Part shown: one piece after another, positions 24,958 to 35,640 of the stretch
How positions within the stretch are numbered: position 1 is the stretch's first letter
How the letters are laid out: each line of letters begins with the position of its first letter
NCBI GenBank assembly: GCA_006937955.1
Contig: SSNP01000173.1
Location: forward strand, 524,248 to 588,247
DNA length: 64,000 nt
From: Pachypanchax playfairii
Taxonomy: Eukaryota > Chordata > Actinopteri > Cyprinodontiformes > Aplocheilidae
Direction: 5' to 3'
The notes under the pieces: generated by a model
What the model was told of the DNA's origin: nothing
Seen by the model: the letters and a program-made list of their open reading frames with translations, nothing else
Databases searched by the model: none
Program-made: the position numbers and the translations under genes

Positions 24958-27900
24958 ATCTTACTCTCTCTGCAGAATAGCTAAAAACAACAAGAAATGC
25001 ATTATTTTATCCATGGACATTTGTTTAGAGTCCCACTGCCACAGGAAGGGGAACCCTCTATGCCCTCCATGACCTATTAGATAGAAGTCATGATGCTGTA
25101 GCACTCTAATTACTCAGCAAATATATGCTTTTCTTCTATTTCACATTCCTCAATCTTTCTTCTCTCTCCTCACCACTTTATACATCATCTGTACATTCCT
25201 ACAATGAATCTTCTGCAATTACAAATTGCCCTGAGTCCTACTGTGGTACAAGTCTCAGATGGCATCAGGATGCAGCCACATGCAAGAAGCCATGCTAATG
25301 CAACCCTGCTAGTAGGGACATTAGCCTCGGCATAATGGCAAGTCTTGCTTCAGATTCTCAACAACCAATCCACTCCCCATGTCATGTATATGCTGGACCA
25401 GTGCCACCCTCCCCTTCTATCCACTCAGGACCCCAAAACACCAGATACCGCCATCCTAATTATAAACCACCGCAACAACAAGTTGAAGACCTCGCTAAGG
25501 CTCTGCAAAGACAATCTGCCTTTCAGCTGCTGTTTTGATTGTCGTACATTGTATTAGCATCATCATTCAACGTGAATCAGGCCTTAGAAAACTATTTATT
25601 TTTATTATCTCAGACTGTTAATAAAGTGAAAACATATCAGCGATAAATGAGTTGTCACTGATAATAAGATGTCTGTATTCCTGGTTATTGGATTTTCAGA
25701 TTAGAGTCATATAGACCAAACAATCAAACTGCCATATAAAGGCTTAGTTATCTGTGTTTTTTTAAGTAGACAGCCCACAAATATGCTTTTGAAAGTAAGA
25801 CAGATTAGAGTAAAATGAAAATCTGCTCTTGACAAATAAATGATTATGGCCCAGTTGTAGTGAATATCTGTACTTAAGTAATAAACTGTATTTTATGTCT
25901 GCAGCAGCTTCATTGTGCAGAAAACACTGCAAGTTGTCACAACAGTAAGCAATGTCATTATTTGCAATATTCAAAATACTACAAGTGGGAGATAAATGGT
26001 GACCATACACCATGAGACAACCCCCTCCAACCCCCTCACCACCACCAATCCTTCAATCCTTCAATCTGTCTGAGAGAAATTTGAATTTAACTGTAACACT
26101 AAAACTCATTATTTGCTCCACAACTTTTTGTCAGCGTTCTAACTGTTGGCCTAAAAAAAACTTCTCAGTGATTTATTGCTGTATAAATACTGCAGCGTGG
26201 ATAATCTGTTTACAATGGAAAAATAAACTAAAAGGTTGCACCATCTCCATTAGGGTTAGCGATAAACAACGCCGCGTAGATTCGACCTACGGTAAGACAA
26301 TCAGGCATTCAAGGAGACAAACATTTAAAGATGTGAAAGTGCTTCTCAGTCTTCTGTTCTTGATATAATGAAGTCAAAGACATGCAGTTCAAAATCATTT
26401 TAAGTGCAAATTAGTCTATATCTATGGAGCAATTGAAAATGGAGTAGCTGTTTCTCATTAAATTGGTTGTCATTGTGTTGAAATGACCACACTCTGCCTC
26501 CCATTTTCATGCAGACTTGGTAAAGCTTTTTAATATAGGAGACAAAAATATGCAACTTAGGTAGAAGTATTTTGGGACACTTATATTTGCCTTTTTTATT
26601 TCTCACGGTCATGAAGCCGGAACAATGACAGATCAGCTGAAGATGAAAGAAAAACAAAAAACAGCTTGGATAATGAGCATTTTATGAAATAGGTCTTTTT
26701 TTTTTTTTGCAATTTTTTCCTCAAAAGCTTAAACATTCTGGGTTTAAAGAAGATTTTTATTTTCCAGCATCAGTCAAGCTGGTTCGCAATCCTTCCGCCT
26801 ATTTATGTTTCTGGCACAAAGACAGACTTATAAAATATGAACGATGGAGCAGTGACATCTTTCATTAGTATCTGTACAGCTCTGTGTGTCGCACTGCTGT
26901 GGTTCAGACCTCCTCTTTCAAGAGTTTAAACACAAAGATTGATTAACTGGAGCCATTGAAGATTCTCTGACTTATTCTCTTACTGTTATGTCACTTGCAA
27001 GTGTGTTTATTTTAATTTATTGGTGACCTACATTTAAAAAAATATTGGATGATTTGGAGCTTGATTTTGCAGGCTGTGGTTTAAGATTTTCCTTTGTATT
27101 AATGAACGCTGCAGCAAGTCGGGGATTTAGGAATAGTTTCATCAAACGCTCCCGGTTTTGTGAAAAGGAAAAATAATTGTGTGAACTAAAGGTGAAGACA
27201 AAATTATTTAGTTAAAATAAAAACATTAATACATTCAAGTGCACCTTCACTTCTCTAGGACAGAGAGAGGTTGCATAAAAAGTGTTTCTGTTTGGTTTTT
27301 GTGGGAACAGAGGTCGTTAGAACCCAGAATGTGGGTCTGTGTTGTATGATAACACTGAAAGCAAGGCTCTGCATTGATCTCTATTTTAATGGTGTGTTTG
27401 TAGGGCTTTTCAAAGACCGGCCCATGTGTTCCAGGCATTGATTGTCATGCAGTCACACGCTTTGTGCAAATGCTGATCGACAGCTCTTTCTTGAGTATTG
27501 TCTTCATTCATTTTATGAAATTTTAAGGGGATTGAACGCGTCTCTCTCTGCCTTTCTAAATTTGTTGTTCTAAACTGTCTCTTTTCAAACTGCAGTTTTT
27601 CCTGTTTTAAAACAATATGTTCAGAAATGTCGCTTATAAAATGAGAAGCTTCTGGTTTCATTTCAAATTACCCCCCCCCCCCAAAAAAAAAAAGAAACTG
27701 AAGGAAGTGGATGTTACTTTTCATGTCAGTTTTTCCATCAGGAGTTTTAAATTCATATTGAACCTGCTAACTTTGGAGTAAATGCTCAAATTTAATCTTC
27801 AAAATCAGGCAAACCGGAGCAGTATGAGGGAGCTGTAGGCTAATTTGGCACTTAGATTCTCCTAAATGCATGTTAGCATACAAAATATTCTACTTGTATT

Positions 27901-28091
27901 TAAACAGTGAGATCCCAGTTACAGTTTTTTTGCAGACTTGTTCCTTCTGCCAATTTTGGTAGAATATTACTATTTATTATATTACTATATTACTATGTCA
28001 CAAGGAACTTTATGGGTGTAATTAATTAGTTAATTTTCATTATTAAAGCAAAGCAACACCAAAGTTGATGTTATGTAAAATTAGTTGTTCA
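24958..28091 (+). other. cacna2d2: Intron 2, fourth part
   Basis: No exon supported. A stretch at 25250-25560 has two overlapping open frames of about 70 codons; one translates to a Pro/Gln-rich peptide with no known match. A C-tract running into an A-tract lies at about 27671-27693. The rest is AT-rich without nameable repeats. Confidence 0.6.
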
Positions 28092-28633
28092 CAGTGTTAA
28101 TTTTGGCAAGAAATTTTAATTTAGTTTTAGTCACAGTCTTTTGACTAAAATTCTTTTCAATTTTAGTCACTAAACTAGTTTTAATTGTCGTCTAATTTTA
28201 GTCGACGAATATATGTGGCAGTTTTAGTCGACTAAAATAAGTATATTTTCTGAAGTATTAATTTAATATAGTATGGACATTTTCTCACCATTCCACACTT
28301 CATCTGGCGTCTTCCCGAGAGCATCTCAAACAACTACGGAAGCCTCTGCTCACCGCTCAATAAGCCGAGCTCTGATTGGTTCTTTTCACAGTAGCCCCAG
28401 CTGTTAGCTTTTTGACTGATTCCTCTCTGCATCTTTCTTTTCCTCTGATTGGATTTCGTCGCTGTCTATTTTCGTGTCGTATTTTATTTGTCAACGAAAA
28501 TCAACATAATTTTAGTCATAATAATCGTCTCAAATAGGGCCGTCTATTTTAGTTTTCGTTTCGTTTTCGTCCGCAAAAATATATTCGTGACTAAAATTAT
28601 GCTGAAATATTTTAGTCAACAAAATTAACACTG
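28092..28633. mobile_element. hAT-like MITE with CAGTGTTAATTTTG ends
   Basis: A 542-base element with perfect 14-base terminal inverted repeats, CAGTGTTAATTTTG at 28092-28105 and its complement at 28620-28633. The flanks inside the ends are full of TTTTAGTC/GACTAAAA motifs in both orientations, which is typical of a well-known fish non-autonomous family. The CAGTG start suggests hAT. I could not see a matching 8-base target duplication, so the assignment is provisional. No transposase frame is present. Confidence 0.75.
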
Positions 28634-30683
28634 CTGGAGACACTGTGAGAACATATGCGACTTTTTGGTTGGAATTATGCTGGGTAGGTACGACATGAGG
28701 GCCATGTGACCTACACATGGCAGAACTTCAATCAAATGTCATGGTCATGTGACTGTTGTGCAGTTTGTTTTCAATTTACACTCATTTGAAATTTAATTCT
28801 GACTCCCAGAAACTAACCGGAGAAGGGTTCGAGATGAGTTCCAACTATTCTTTAGTTTGTCCAACAAATTATTTAAACATGTTTGAAGAGTCCATTGATT
28901 TGACACTAAGGGCCTTCGAACAGGAAGTGGAGATTCAGTTTTTGCTGTTTTTTTAAATGTCTATTATCCTCCAGTGGTACAGCTACTTGCCTGTGCTGCA
29001 GTCCAAGCAGATTTGTACTTTGATCACAATCTTCTTGCACTTGTCACTGTTTTCACTTTGATGTAGGTGATTTTATTTAACTGTACTTTATCTCAGTCAT
29101 TTAAAAATGTGGCTAAATTTAGAAAATCTTAAATTTTTGTTTGTTAAACATACATTATGGGTAAAGTGAAGATATTGCACTGAAACACTGTTATTCAGAC
29201 TGAAAGGAGGAGACCATTCTTAACTCTTCAGCAACAGAAAGAGCTCAATTACACACTTCATAAAACAGGTAAACATCCAATTTAAACACACACACACACA
29301 CACTCTCACACACACACAAGGTTGTCAGTTACACTCAGTTGGCCATGTCTTAATAAAAAGTAGCAGAGGACAGTATTTCCAATTATCTCAGTAGGAACAA
29401 AATGAGATGTTACATCAGGATCTTGTTTAAGTATCTACATTTTTGCTCTGTGTTGGTGGAAATAATGTGCACTTAAAGTGAAATAGCAGGAAAGTTAAAT
29501 CAGAAATACACTTAAAGTTTAGGTTAGTTACAATAAGAATTAAAATGAGTTAATATTAGAGTGGATTGAGAGGCTGCTGATTCAAAGGTAGTTCGTAAAT
29601 TTACTAAAATGAACAACACATGAACAACAATTTTATAATCTTCAAGTAAAAATTGTGTTGCTGAAGGGACCATGAGTTTAATCTATTCATCCAGTGGAGT
29701 GTATCTTCATTAACCCCTGAGTGAGAGGCGGGGTTACTCCAAAAATAGGTCGCTTGTTCATCACAACATTAATACATTTTGTTAGAATTAAATCTAATAT
29801 ATTTTAATGTCAGTTTTTAAATCTAATTTAATAGATTTGACTGACCTCTACAGGTTCTGTCTAGAAATGTTCTCAAATAGCTAAACAAAACATCAATCAA
29901 AACATCTGCATCTGCTTGTAAGTGACATATATATTTTAGATTGACTCTGTGATGGTTTCAGCTGTTCAGAAAAACAAACTTGTGCTGTGAATGAGTCTCG
30001 TGTGTCTGCGTCATGACGGGGTCGGAGCCTTTACCTTTTTTTTTTATCCCACTGAAGTTATTTCATGCATCAAGTTTCATAAACAATAAATTATTTTCAA
30101 GTCATAATTTGGGTTAATGTTTGTACAGATGTCGTGTTTTGCAATAGATGTCCAGATTTTGCTTGAATTGGAATTTTCAGTAACTGAAATGATCCTGTCA
30201 TGACCTCAGATGGTTAATTCAAGCTCAGCATTTAGAAATTGTCCATTTTTAAAATTATTTTCATGTGTAATGACATGTCCCTGAAGCACATTAAGCATAA
30301 CAAAAACATGCACGTGCCATGTGTTTCATCTCAGAGGTTTTCACTAATGAACCTGATCCATGTGACACTGCTGTTGATCCCGAGTTTTGTATACGCAGGT
30401 TTAATGGATGTATAATTACCTGCTTTATGAATAATTAGATCAGCGTGCAAAGAAGAGTGAAATTGTGGGCTTTCAGCAGCCAGACGGCATGCTGGTTCTC
30501 ACGTTAGGGATAAAACCCAGTTATAAGGAGACGGTTGAAGGAGCTCTGCAGGGAGACATCAACGTGGGTTACACAACGTTCCCCCAGCTGCAGAGAGGTC
30601 AAGTGTGATGGTGGACTCAGTTACTTTAAATATTAAGTTTGTAAACTGATCCTGTTGTTGACAGGACTTATTGGAATAACCCT
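28634..30683 (+). other. cacna2d2: Intron 2, fifth part
   Basis: AT-rich DNA with a CA microsatellite at 29286-29319. A short piece at about 29700-29760 (GTGAGAGGCGGGGTTAC) looks like a fragment of the SINE-like repeat on the minus strand. No gene seen. Confidence 0.6.
29286..29319. repeat. CA microsatellite
   Basis: Two CA runs are separated by a CTCT interruption. Confidence 0.9.
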
Positions 30684-30993
30684 GCACACACACACACACA
30701 CACACAAGTGTGATTTGGTATCCTTATGGGGACCGTCCATTGACTTCCATTAATTTTAGTAACTAGATTTATACCTAACCCAAACCCTTTTCCTAACCTT
30801 AACCATTACTGATCTATAACTAACCCTAAGACTAACTAAAACTCTATTCACACCATACCTATAAACCTAACCCCTAACCCTAAAAAGGGGAGTCCCCCTC
30901 ATGGGGACCAGGCTTCGGTCCCCACAAGAACCCTCGGACCCCAGAAAGATAGTAAAAGTCAGGAAACAGGTCCCCAGGAGGTCAGAAATACAA

Positions 30994-31029
<36 letters not shown>

Positions 31030-31315
31030 GTGTGTTTTGGTATCCTTATGGGGACCGTCCATTGACTTCCATTGATTTTAGTAACTAGATTTATACCTAA
31101 CCCAAACCCTTTTCCTAACCTTAACCATTACTGATCTATAACTAACCCTAAGACTAACTAAAACTCTATTCACACCATACCTATAAACCTAACCCCTAAC
31201 CCTAAAAAGGGGAGTCCCCCTCATGGGGACCAGGCTTCGGTCCCCACAAGAACCCTCGGACCCCAGAAAGATAGTAAAAGTCAGGAAATGGGTCCCCAGG
31301 AGGTCAGAAATACAA

Positions 31316-31398
<83 letters not shown>

Positions 31399-31996
31399 TG
31401 TTTTGGTATCCTTATGGGGACCGTCCATTGACTTCCATTGATTTTAGTAACTAGATTTATACCTAACCCAAACCCTTTTACTAACCTTAACCATTACTGA
31501 TCTATAACTAACCCTAAGACTAACTAAAACTCTATTCACACCATACCTATAAACCTAACCCCTAACCCTAAAAAGGGGATTCCCCCCCATGGGGACCAGG
31601 CTTCGGTCCCCACAAGAACCCTCGGACCCCAGAAAGATAGTAAAAGCCAGGAAATGGGTCCCCAGGAGGTCAGAAATACAAACCCACACCCACACACACA
31701 CACACACACACACACAAGTGTGTTTTGGTATCCTTATGGGGACCGTCCATTGACTTCCATTGATTTTAGTAACTAGATTTATACCTAACCCAAACCCTTT
31801 TCCTAACCTTAACCATTACTGATCTATAACTAACCCTAAGAGAACTAAAACTCTATTCACACCATACCTATAAACCTAACCCCTAACCCTAAAAAGGGGA
31901 TTCCCCCCCATGGGGACCAGGCTTCGGTCCCCACAAGAACCCTCGGACCCCAGAAAGATAGTAAAAGTCAGGAAACGGGTCCCCAGGAGGTCAGAA

Positions 31997-32056
<60 letters not shown>
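30684..32056. repeat. Four-copy tandem array of ~290-bp units set in CA repeats
   Basis: Four near-identical units start at about 30706, 31028, 31395 and 31716 and end at about 30998, 31320, 31687 and 32000. CA runs of about 30 to 75 bases separate and flank them. Each unit opens with GTGTGTTTTGGTATCC and TTATGGGGACC and closes with GGTCCCCAGGAGGTCAGAAA. The ends are imperfect inverted repeats of each other, about 30 bases long. The centre carries telomere-like CCTAACCCTAA runs, and the right half has a GGGGACC/GGTCCCC hairpin with a 7-base loop. Copies 3 and 4 share a GGGGATTCCCCCCC variant where copies 1 and 2 have GGGGAGTCCCCCTC. The open frames here are translated CA repeat and not genes. 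Confidence 0.9.
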
Positions 32057-32059
<3 letters not shown>

Positions 32060-34354
32060 CAACCATTTATTAAATAAGAAAACGCATTTCAGATCAAGAT
32101 TTTCTGACCAAACAGCCCAAACATTTGCAGACTGCAGATATTTCACGTCTCAGAACAACCTCTCAGAAAACACAAGTTTATTCTAAGTTTCAGAAGATTT
32201 TCTGTTATTACAGTTTGTTATTTTACAATTGTTGGAATATATGGAAAAATGATCAAAATTTAATCTCAAAAACAATTTCATAATCAGTTTATTTATTTTT
32301 GTTTAGAAGATTCTCCACATTATGTACACACACATTAATGTCATGTTCATGTATGTACTGTATGTTACATTTCATTATTTTTGATATTTTGCCCTGAAAA
32401 ACAGAAAATAATATTACATTTAGCCACAACTGTAGAATATTACACACTTTCTTAGATATAAATATATTTACAAACCTTCTGCTATTGACATATGTTGGCA
32501 GAAGTTAGTAAATTCACATTTTAGTAGATTTGAGTTTTTAATTCTCATGTAAAATTGAAAGCATATTTGTTGCTCCGTCTGAAAACTAAATGACATAATA
32601 CTGAGGATGGGGAACTTTGGGTATTTTTCTTCATCTTTTAGTCATAGTTTAAATATCTACAGGTATTAATTGTGTTTATAAGGAGACTATGTTTGTCTGA
32701 CCTATTTATTGATGCATTTATGGTCATGACTCTGCATGTTATTTAGACGGCAGCTGTTCTTGTGCCCAGTGAAAATGGTTAAGCCGGTTCAGCTTCTATG
32801 GTGCAAAATGGACAGACATTAATTTGGCCCAGCTGGACAGAAGGAAATTAATGATCATTTACACTGATGACATAATCAGGCTTCACACTGTTGCCTGATA
32901 CTAAATTGCTTCTTTTGTTCCACAAGATCTTTGTCTGTCTCTCTCCATCTCTCTCTGTCAGTGTCTTTCTCTTTCATCCTCTACTACCTTTTTTTTTTTC
33001 TTTTTTTTTTTCCTCTCCCAAGTCATTCTCTATTATCGGTCATTAAGTGCTACGTTTCCATGGAAACAACCGGTTTGGCAGAAATTGTTGTGCTGTAAAA
33101 GCAGCCCTGTGATGCTCCATATGGAGAAGTCTCTGCTTTCCACTGAGGGTTTGTTCAGTTTATTTTGTCACTACGAACTTGTTAGAGCCGCTAGTCGTAC
33201 AGTATTTCTGAAAGTTTGTTATCGAAGGGACGTTACTCAGATAAAAAAGATGTAAAGAATTATTCACTCAAGATAAAAGATGTTCCCATCGATCATTATC
33301 TCTCGTCAGGGGATTTTTTTTCCAGACATTGATTCAAATGCCATCACTTTTAAGAGCAACTACCCTGATGGCGGGTTACAAGGGGGTGCTGTCTATGTGT
33401 AATTAGGTTTTGCTTCTCATGTCATGATTTAGCATGGAGCTGCTCTCTATCAGGCCCAGCAGACAGTAACTATTAGCATCACACATCGGGGGGAGGGAGG
33501 GAGGAAGAGCTTCGGCCACCACCGAGGGCGAACCTATAGGACGTCTCAGGAGCCTTTCCTCTCCAAGGGGAGTTTAAATTGACTTCCTGAGTCAGTGAAA
33601 TCCCCACATTGCTTATCATAAGTCAAGAGGGTTAAATATTCAGTCTGGGAGGTTTGAAATGTAATCTGCACTGAGTTTAAATTGTCTTTCAATTCCTCCC
33701 TTTCTATTCGTTTATGCCTGTGGTAAGACAGAGATAAGTCAGCCAGAAGAAAATGGCAGTCATAGTAACCGTCACTCAGGTGTGTGTCAGGCCTGCAGAG
33801 GAAGAGGACATTAAACCCAACTCACCAACCAGTTCTACTTAAATTCATGCTATTATCTACTTAAAATAGGCTGCTACTTTTGCCATTATCTTATGACTGT
33901 GTTTCTATACTTAATGGAAAAAGTTCACAATTAATCAGAGTGCTCAGCATGTCTTTTAATAACTGAGATAACCCCATTTGTTCTTGGCAAAATATTCTTT
34001 GGTTTCTTAATTTTCCAAACTCTCAAAACAAGATGGAATTTTCCAGATTGCTGCTGGAAGTTAGATGGACATGTTTCATTTGGATGAACTCAAGTTTAAT
34101 TCAACAGCTTTCCTTTTCACAATTAAAAATGTATTATTGATGAAGATACTGAACATCTTTTAAATTCTTCAATACTGTGCTTCCAAAGAGCCAATCAAAT
34201 GTAATTTGTGCTAAACAAAAGCATTTGTACGGAGTCTCTAAGGGGACGTGGAGTCATAGGTGAAAAATACTTGGGTGTGCACATCAGATAGTAATTCATG
34301 TACTTGAGACAAGAACTTTATTTGATCAAAAAGAAACAATAATCAATATGGTTA
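32057..34354 (+). other. cacna2d2: Intron 2, sixth part
   Basis: AT-rich DNA with a long pyrimidine tract at about 32935-33020 and a G-rich patch at about 33488-33510 followed by a GC-moderate stretch to about 33570. No exon or nameable transposon was found. Confidence 0.6.
32935..33020. repeat. Polypyrimidine tract
   Basis: About 85 bases, almost all C and T on the plus strand, ending in two T-runs. Such strand-asymmetric DNA can adopt triplex forms and can mimic splice acceptor tracts, but no exon follows it. Confidence 0.8.
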
Positions 34355-34369
34355 TTGTGGTTATTATTA

Positions 34370-34525
34370 TGGCCTCATGTTGAAGTATCTTTGGACAAGA
34401 TACTGGAAACCCTGAAACTGCCCCCTGGGTGCAGCACAAGATCAATCAAATCTGCTCCTCAAGGATGTCTCAATTGCAGAGAAATAATTTCCCTAAAAGG
34501 GATCAATAAAAGTATCAATCGATTA
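34370..34525 (+). mobile_element. SINE-like repeat fragment with GATCAATAAAAGTATC tail
   Basis: TGTTGAAGTATCTTTGGAC, AAGATACTGGAAACCCTGAA, CTGCCCCC and the terminal AAAGGGATCAATAAAAGTATC follow the order of a fish SINE body and 3' tail ('gtcgaagtgtccttgggcaagacactgaaccc ... ggatcaataaagtatc', recalled from memory). The tRNA-like head is missing or too diverged to see. It sits about 110 bases before an hAT-like element. Confidence 0.55.
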
Positions 34526-34630
34526 TTTTACTTTTCAGTTTTATTGTGTACTTTATTTGAGTTTAAGGCAAGACTAACCGTGTCTGATCTAGGGTGGCAA
34601 TTGGCAATAATCTTATCGATGTGGTGGTAG

Positions 34631-35172
34631 CATATTGGTAGCCTGACCAATCAGATCCTCCTGCATTATGTTCAAATGCAGAAGGGTCTGACACCGAAGC
34701 TGCACCCGATCATTTCCACGTCAAATTTTAGGACGGACCAATTACATATCACCTTTGTTGTGCGTCATCCCGAAAACACGGAACTAGCGTTTTCCATCCA
34801 GAGGACAACATTCAACATGGCGGACTCGGCTGTGGATGAAGTGTTTACTTCTGCGCTTTACGACACCTCGCAAGTTTTTGACACCAAAGAGACAACTGTC
34901 ATTAATATTCGTCTTTTCTCCTCCATTAACCATGGCTCTGTAGCTACCATTACGGCTCCTCTTGCTAAACCTCTTGTTTTTGTTCCGCCTCGTGTTTATC
35001 CGCTTTAGCGTCACATATGTTGTGTAACTTCCGGGTTTCTGTGATTTGTTCTCTTTCAACTGGCTAAGCCCGCCTTCGAAATTGAGAGACAGCAGTTCAG
35101 CTCCAAGCCCTCACCTCTTTGTAAAGTATTCTGTCAAAGACTTGGGCCTGGTTGATCAGGTAAACATATTGG
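34631..35172 (+). mobile_element. hAT-like MITE with ATGGCGGAC frame, copy A
   Basis: An element of about 526 bases (34639-35164) is flanked by a perfect 8-base direct repeat CATATTGG (34631-34638 and 35165-35172), as expected for hAT insertions. The ends are imperfect inverted repeats: TAGCCTGACCAATCAG against the complement of CTGGTTGATCAGGTAAA. The interior has an open frame beginning ATGGCGGACTCGGCTGTGG at 34817 and running 63 codons (MADSAVDEVFTSALYDTSQV at its start) to a stop at 35006-35008. A second copy lies inverted at 50340-50890. There the same start gives only 26 codons, because copy B has about 30 extra bases after codon 12. The frame is therefore not conserved and is probably not translated usefully; it may be a captured gene fragment. 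Confidence 0.78.
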
Positions 35173-35184
35173 GGCTCTGGGTGG

Positions 35185-35640
35185 AGCATGGTGGTAGCAT
35201 AGCCACGGTGTGGGTTTAGTGTGCACTAACTTGTACTTGTCAGTGAGATACTAAAACAGGACTGACCACCATGGCTTCATGCCTAGGCTGCGACCCCTTA
35301 AGATGGCATTATGCTATAGTTTCATGATCTTTTAGCTCTTCCTGCTGTCCAAGAGAACTGTGCAATGCAAGGCTTGAAGTGATCATGTGTGTACATGGTA
35401 GGAATGCCATGGAAACTTGCAGATGATGTAAAGACTGTGGTGAGGGTTCAGGGGGCATTTCAGGGAAAAATTATCTGGCGAGTACTCAGACTGTAGCATC
35501 ATCATGGTTGCCTTGAAGAGGTTTTCCAAATTTATTGCAATCCAGACACTAATAGGTTTTGTAAGTCATGGAGAGTGTGGTGGAGGTGGAGTCTTAAGGC
35601 AGACTGAAGGAACCCGATTTCTTTATGAAGTCTCAACACC
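35185..35640 (+). repeat. Dispersed repeat family X, copy 2
   Basis: Aligns by eye along its length with 54725-55135. Shared landmarks are ATGGTGGTAGCA/ATGGTGGTAGAA, GGCTTCATGCC, TTCATGATCTTTTAGCTC/CGCATGATCGTCTAGCAC, CAGGGAAAAA, GAGTACTCAG/TAGTACTCAG, CAAATTTATTGCAATCCAG/CAAATTTGTTGTGATCCAG and the final GGTGGAGG/GGTGGAGA. It begins only about 13 bases after the hAT-like copy A. The family is not identified. Confidence 0.6.

Noticed and set aside
31189..31441. Open frames of 72-79 codons on both strands across the tandem array
   Set aside because: They are translated CA/TG repeat (poly His-Thr or Val-Cys) and contain no protein signal.
30830..31900. CCTAACCCTAA runs as interstitial telomere sequence
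   Set aside because: The runs are short, imperfect and occur at the same place in every tandem unit, so they are part of the repeat unit and not a telomere fusion scar.
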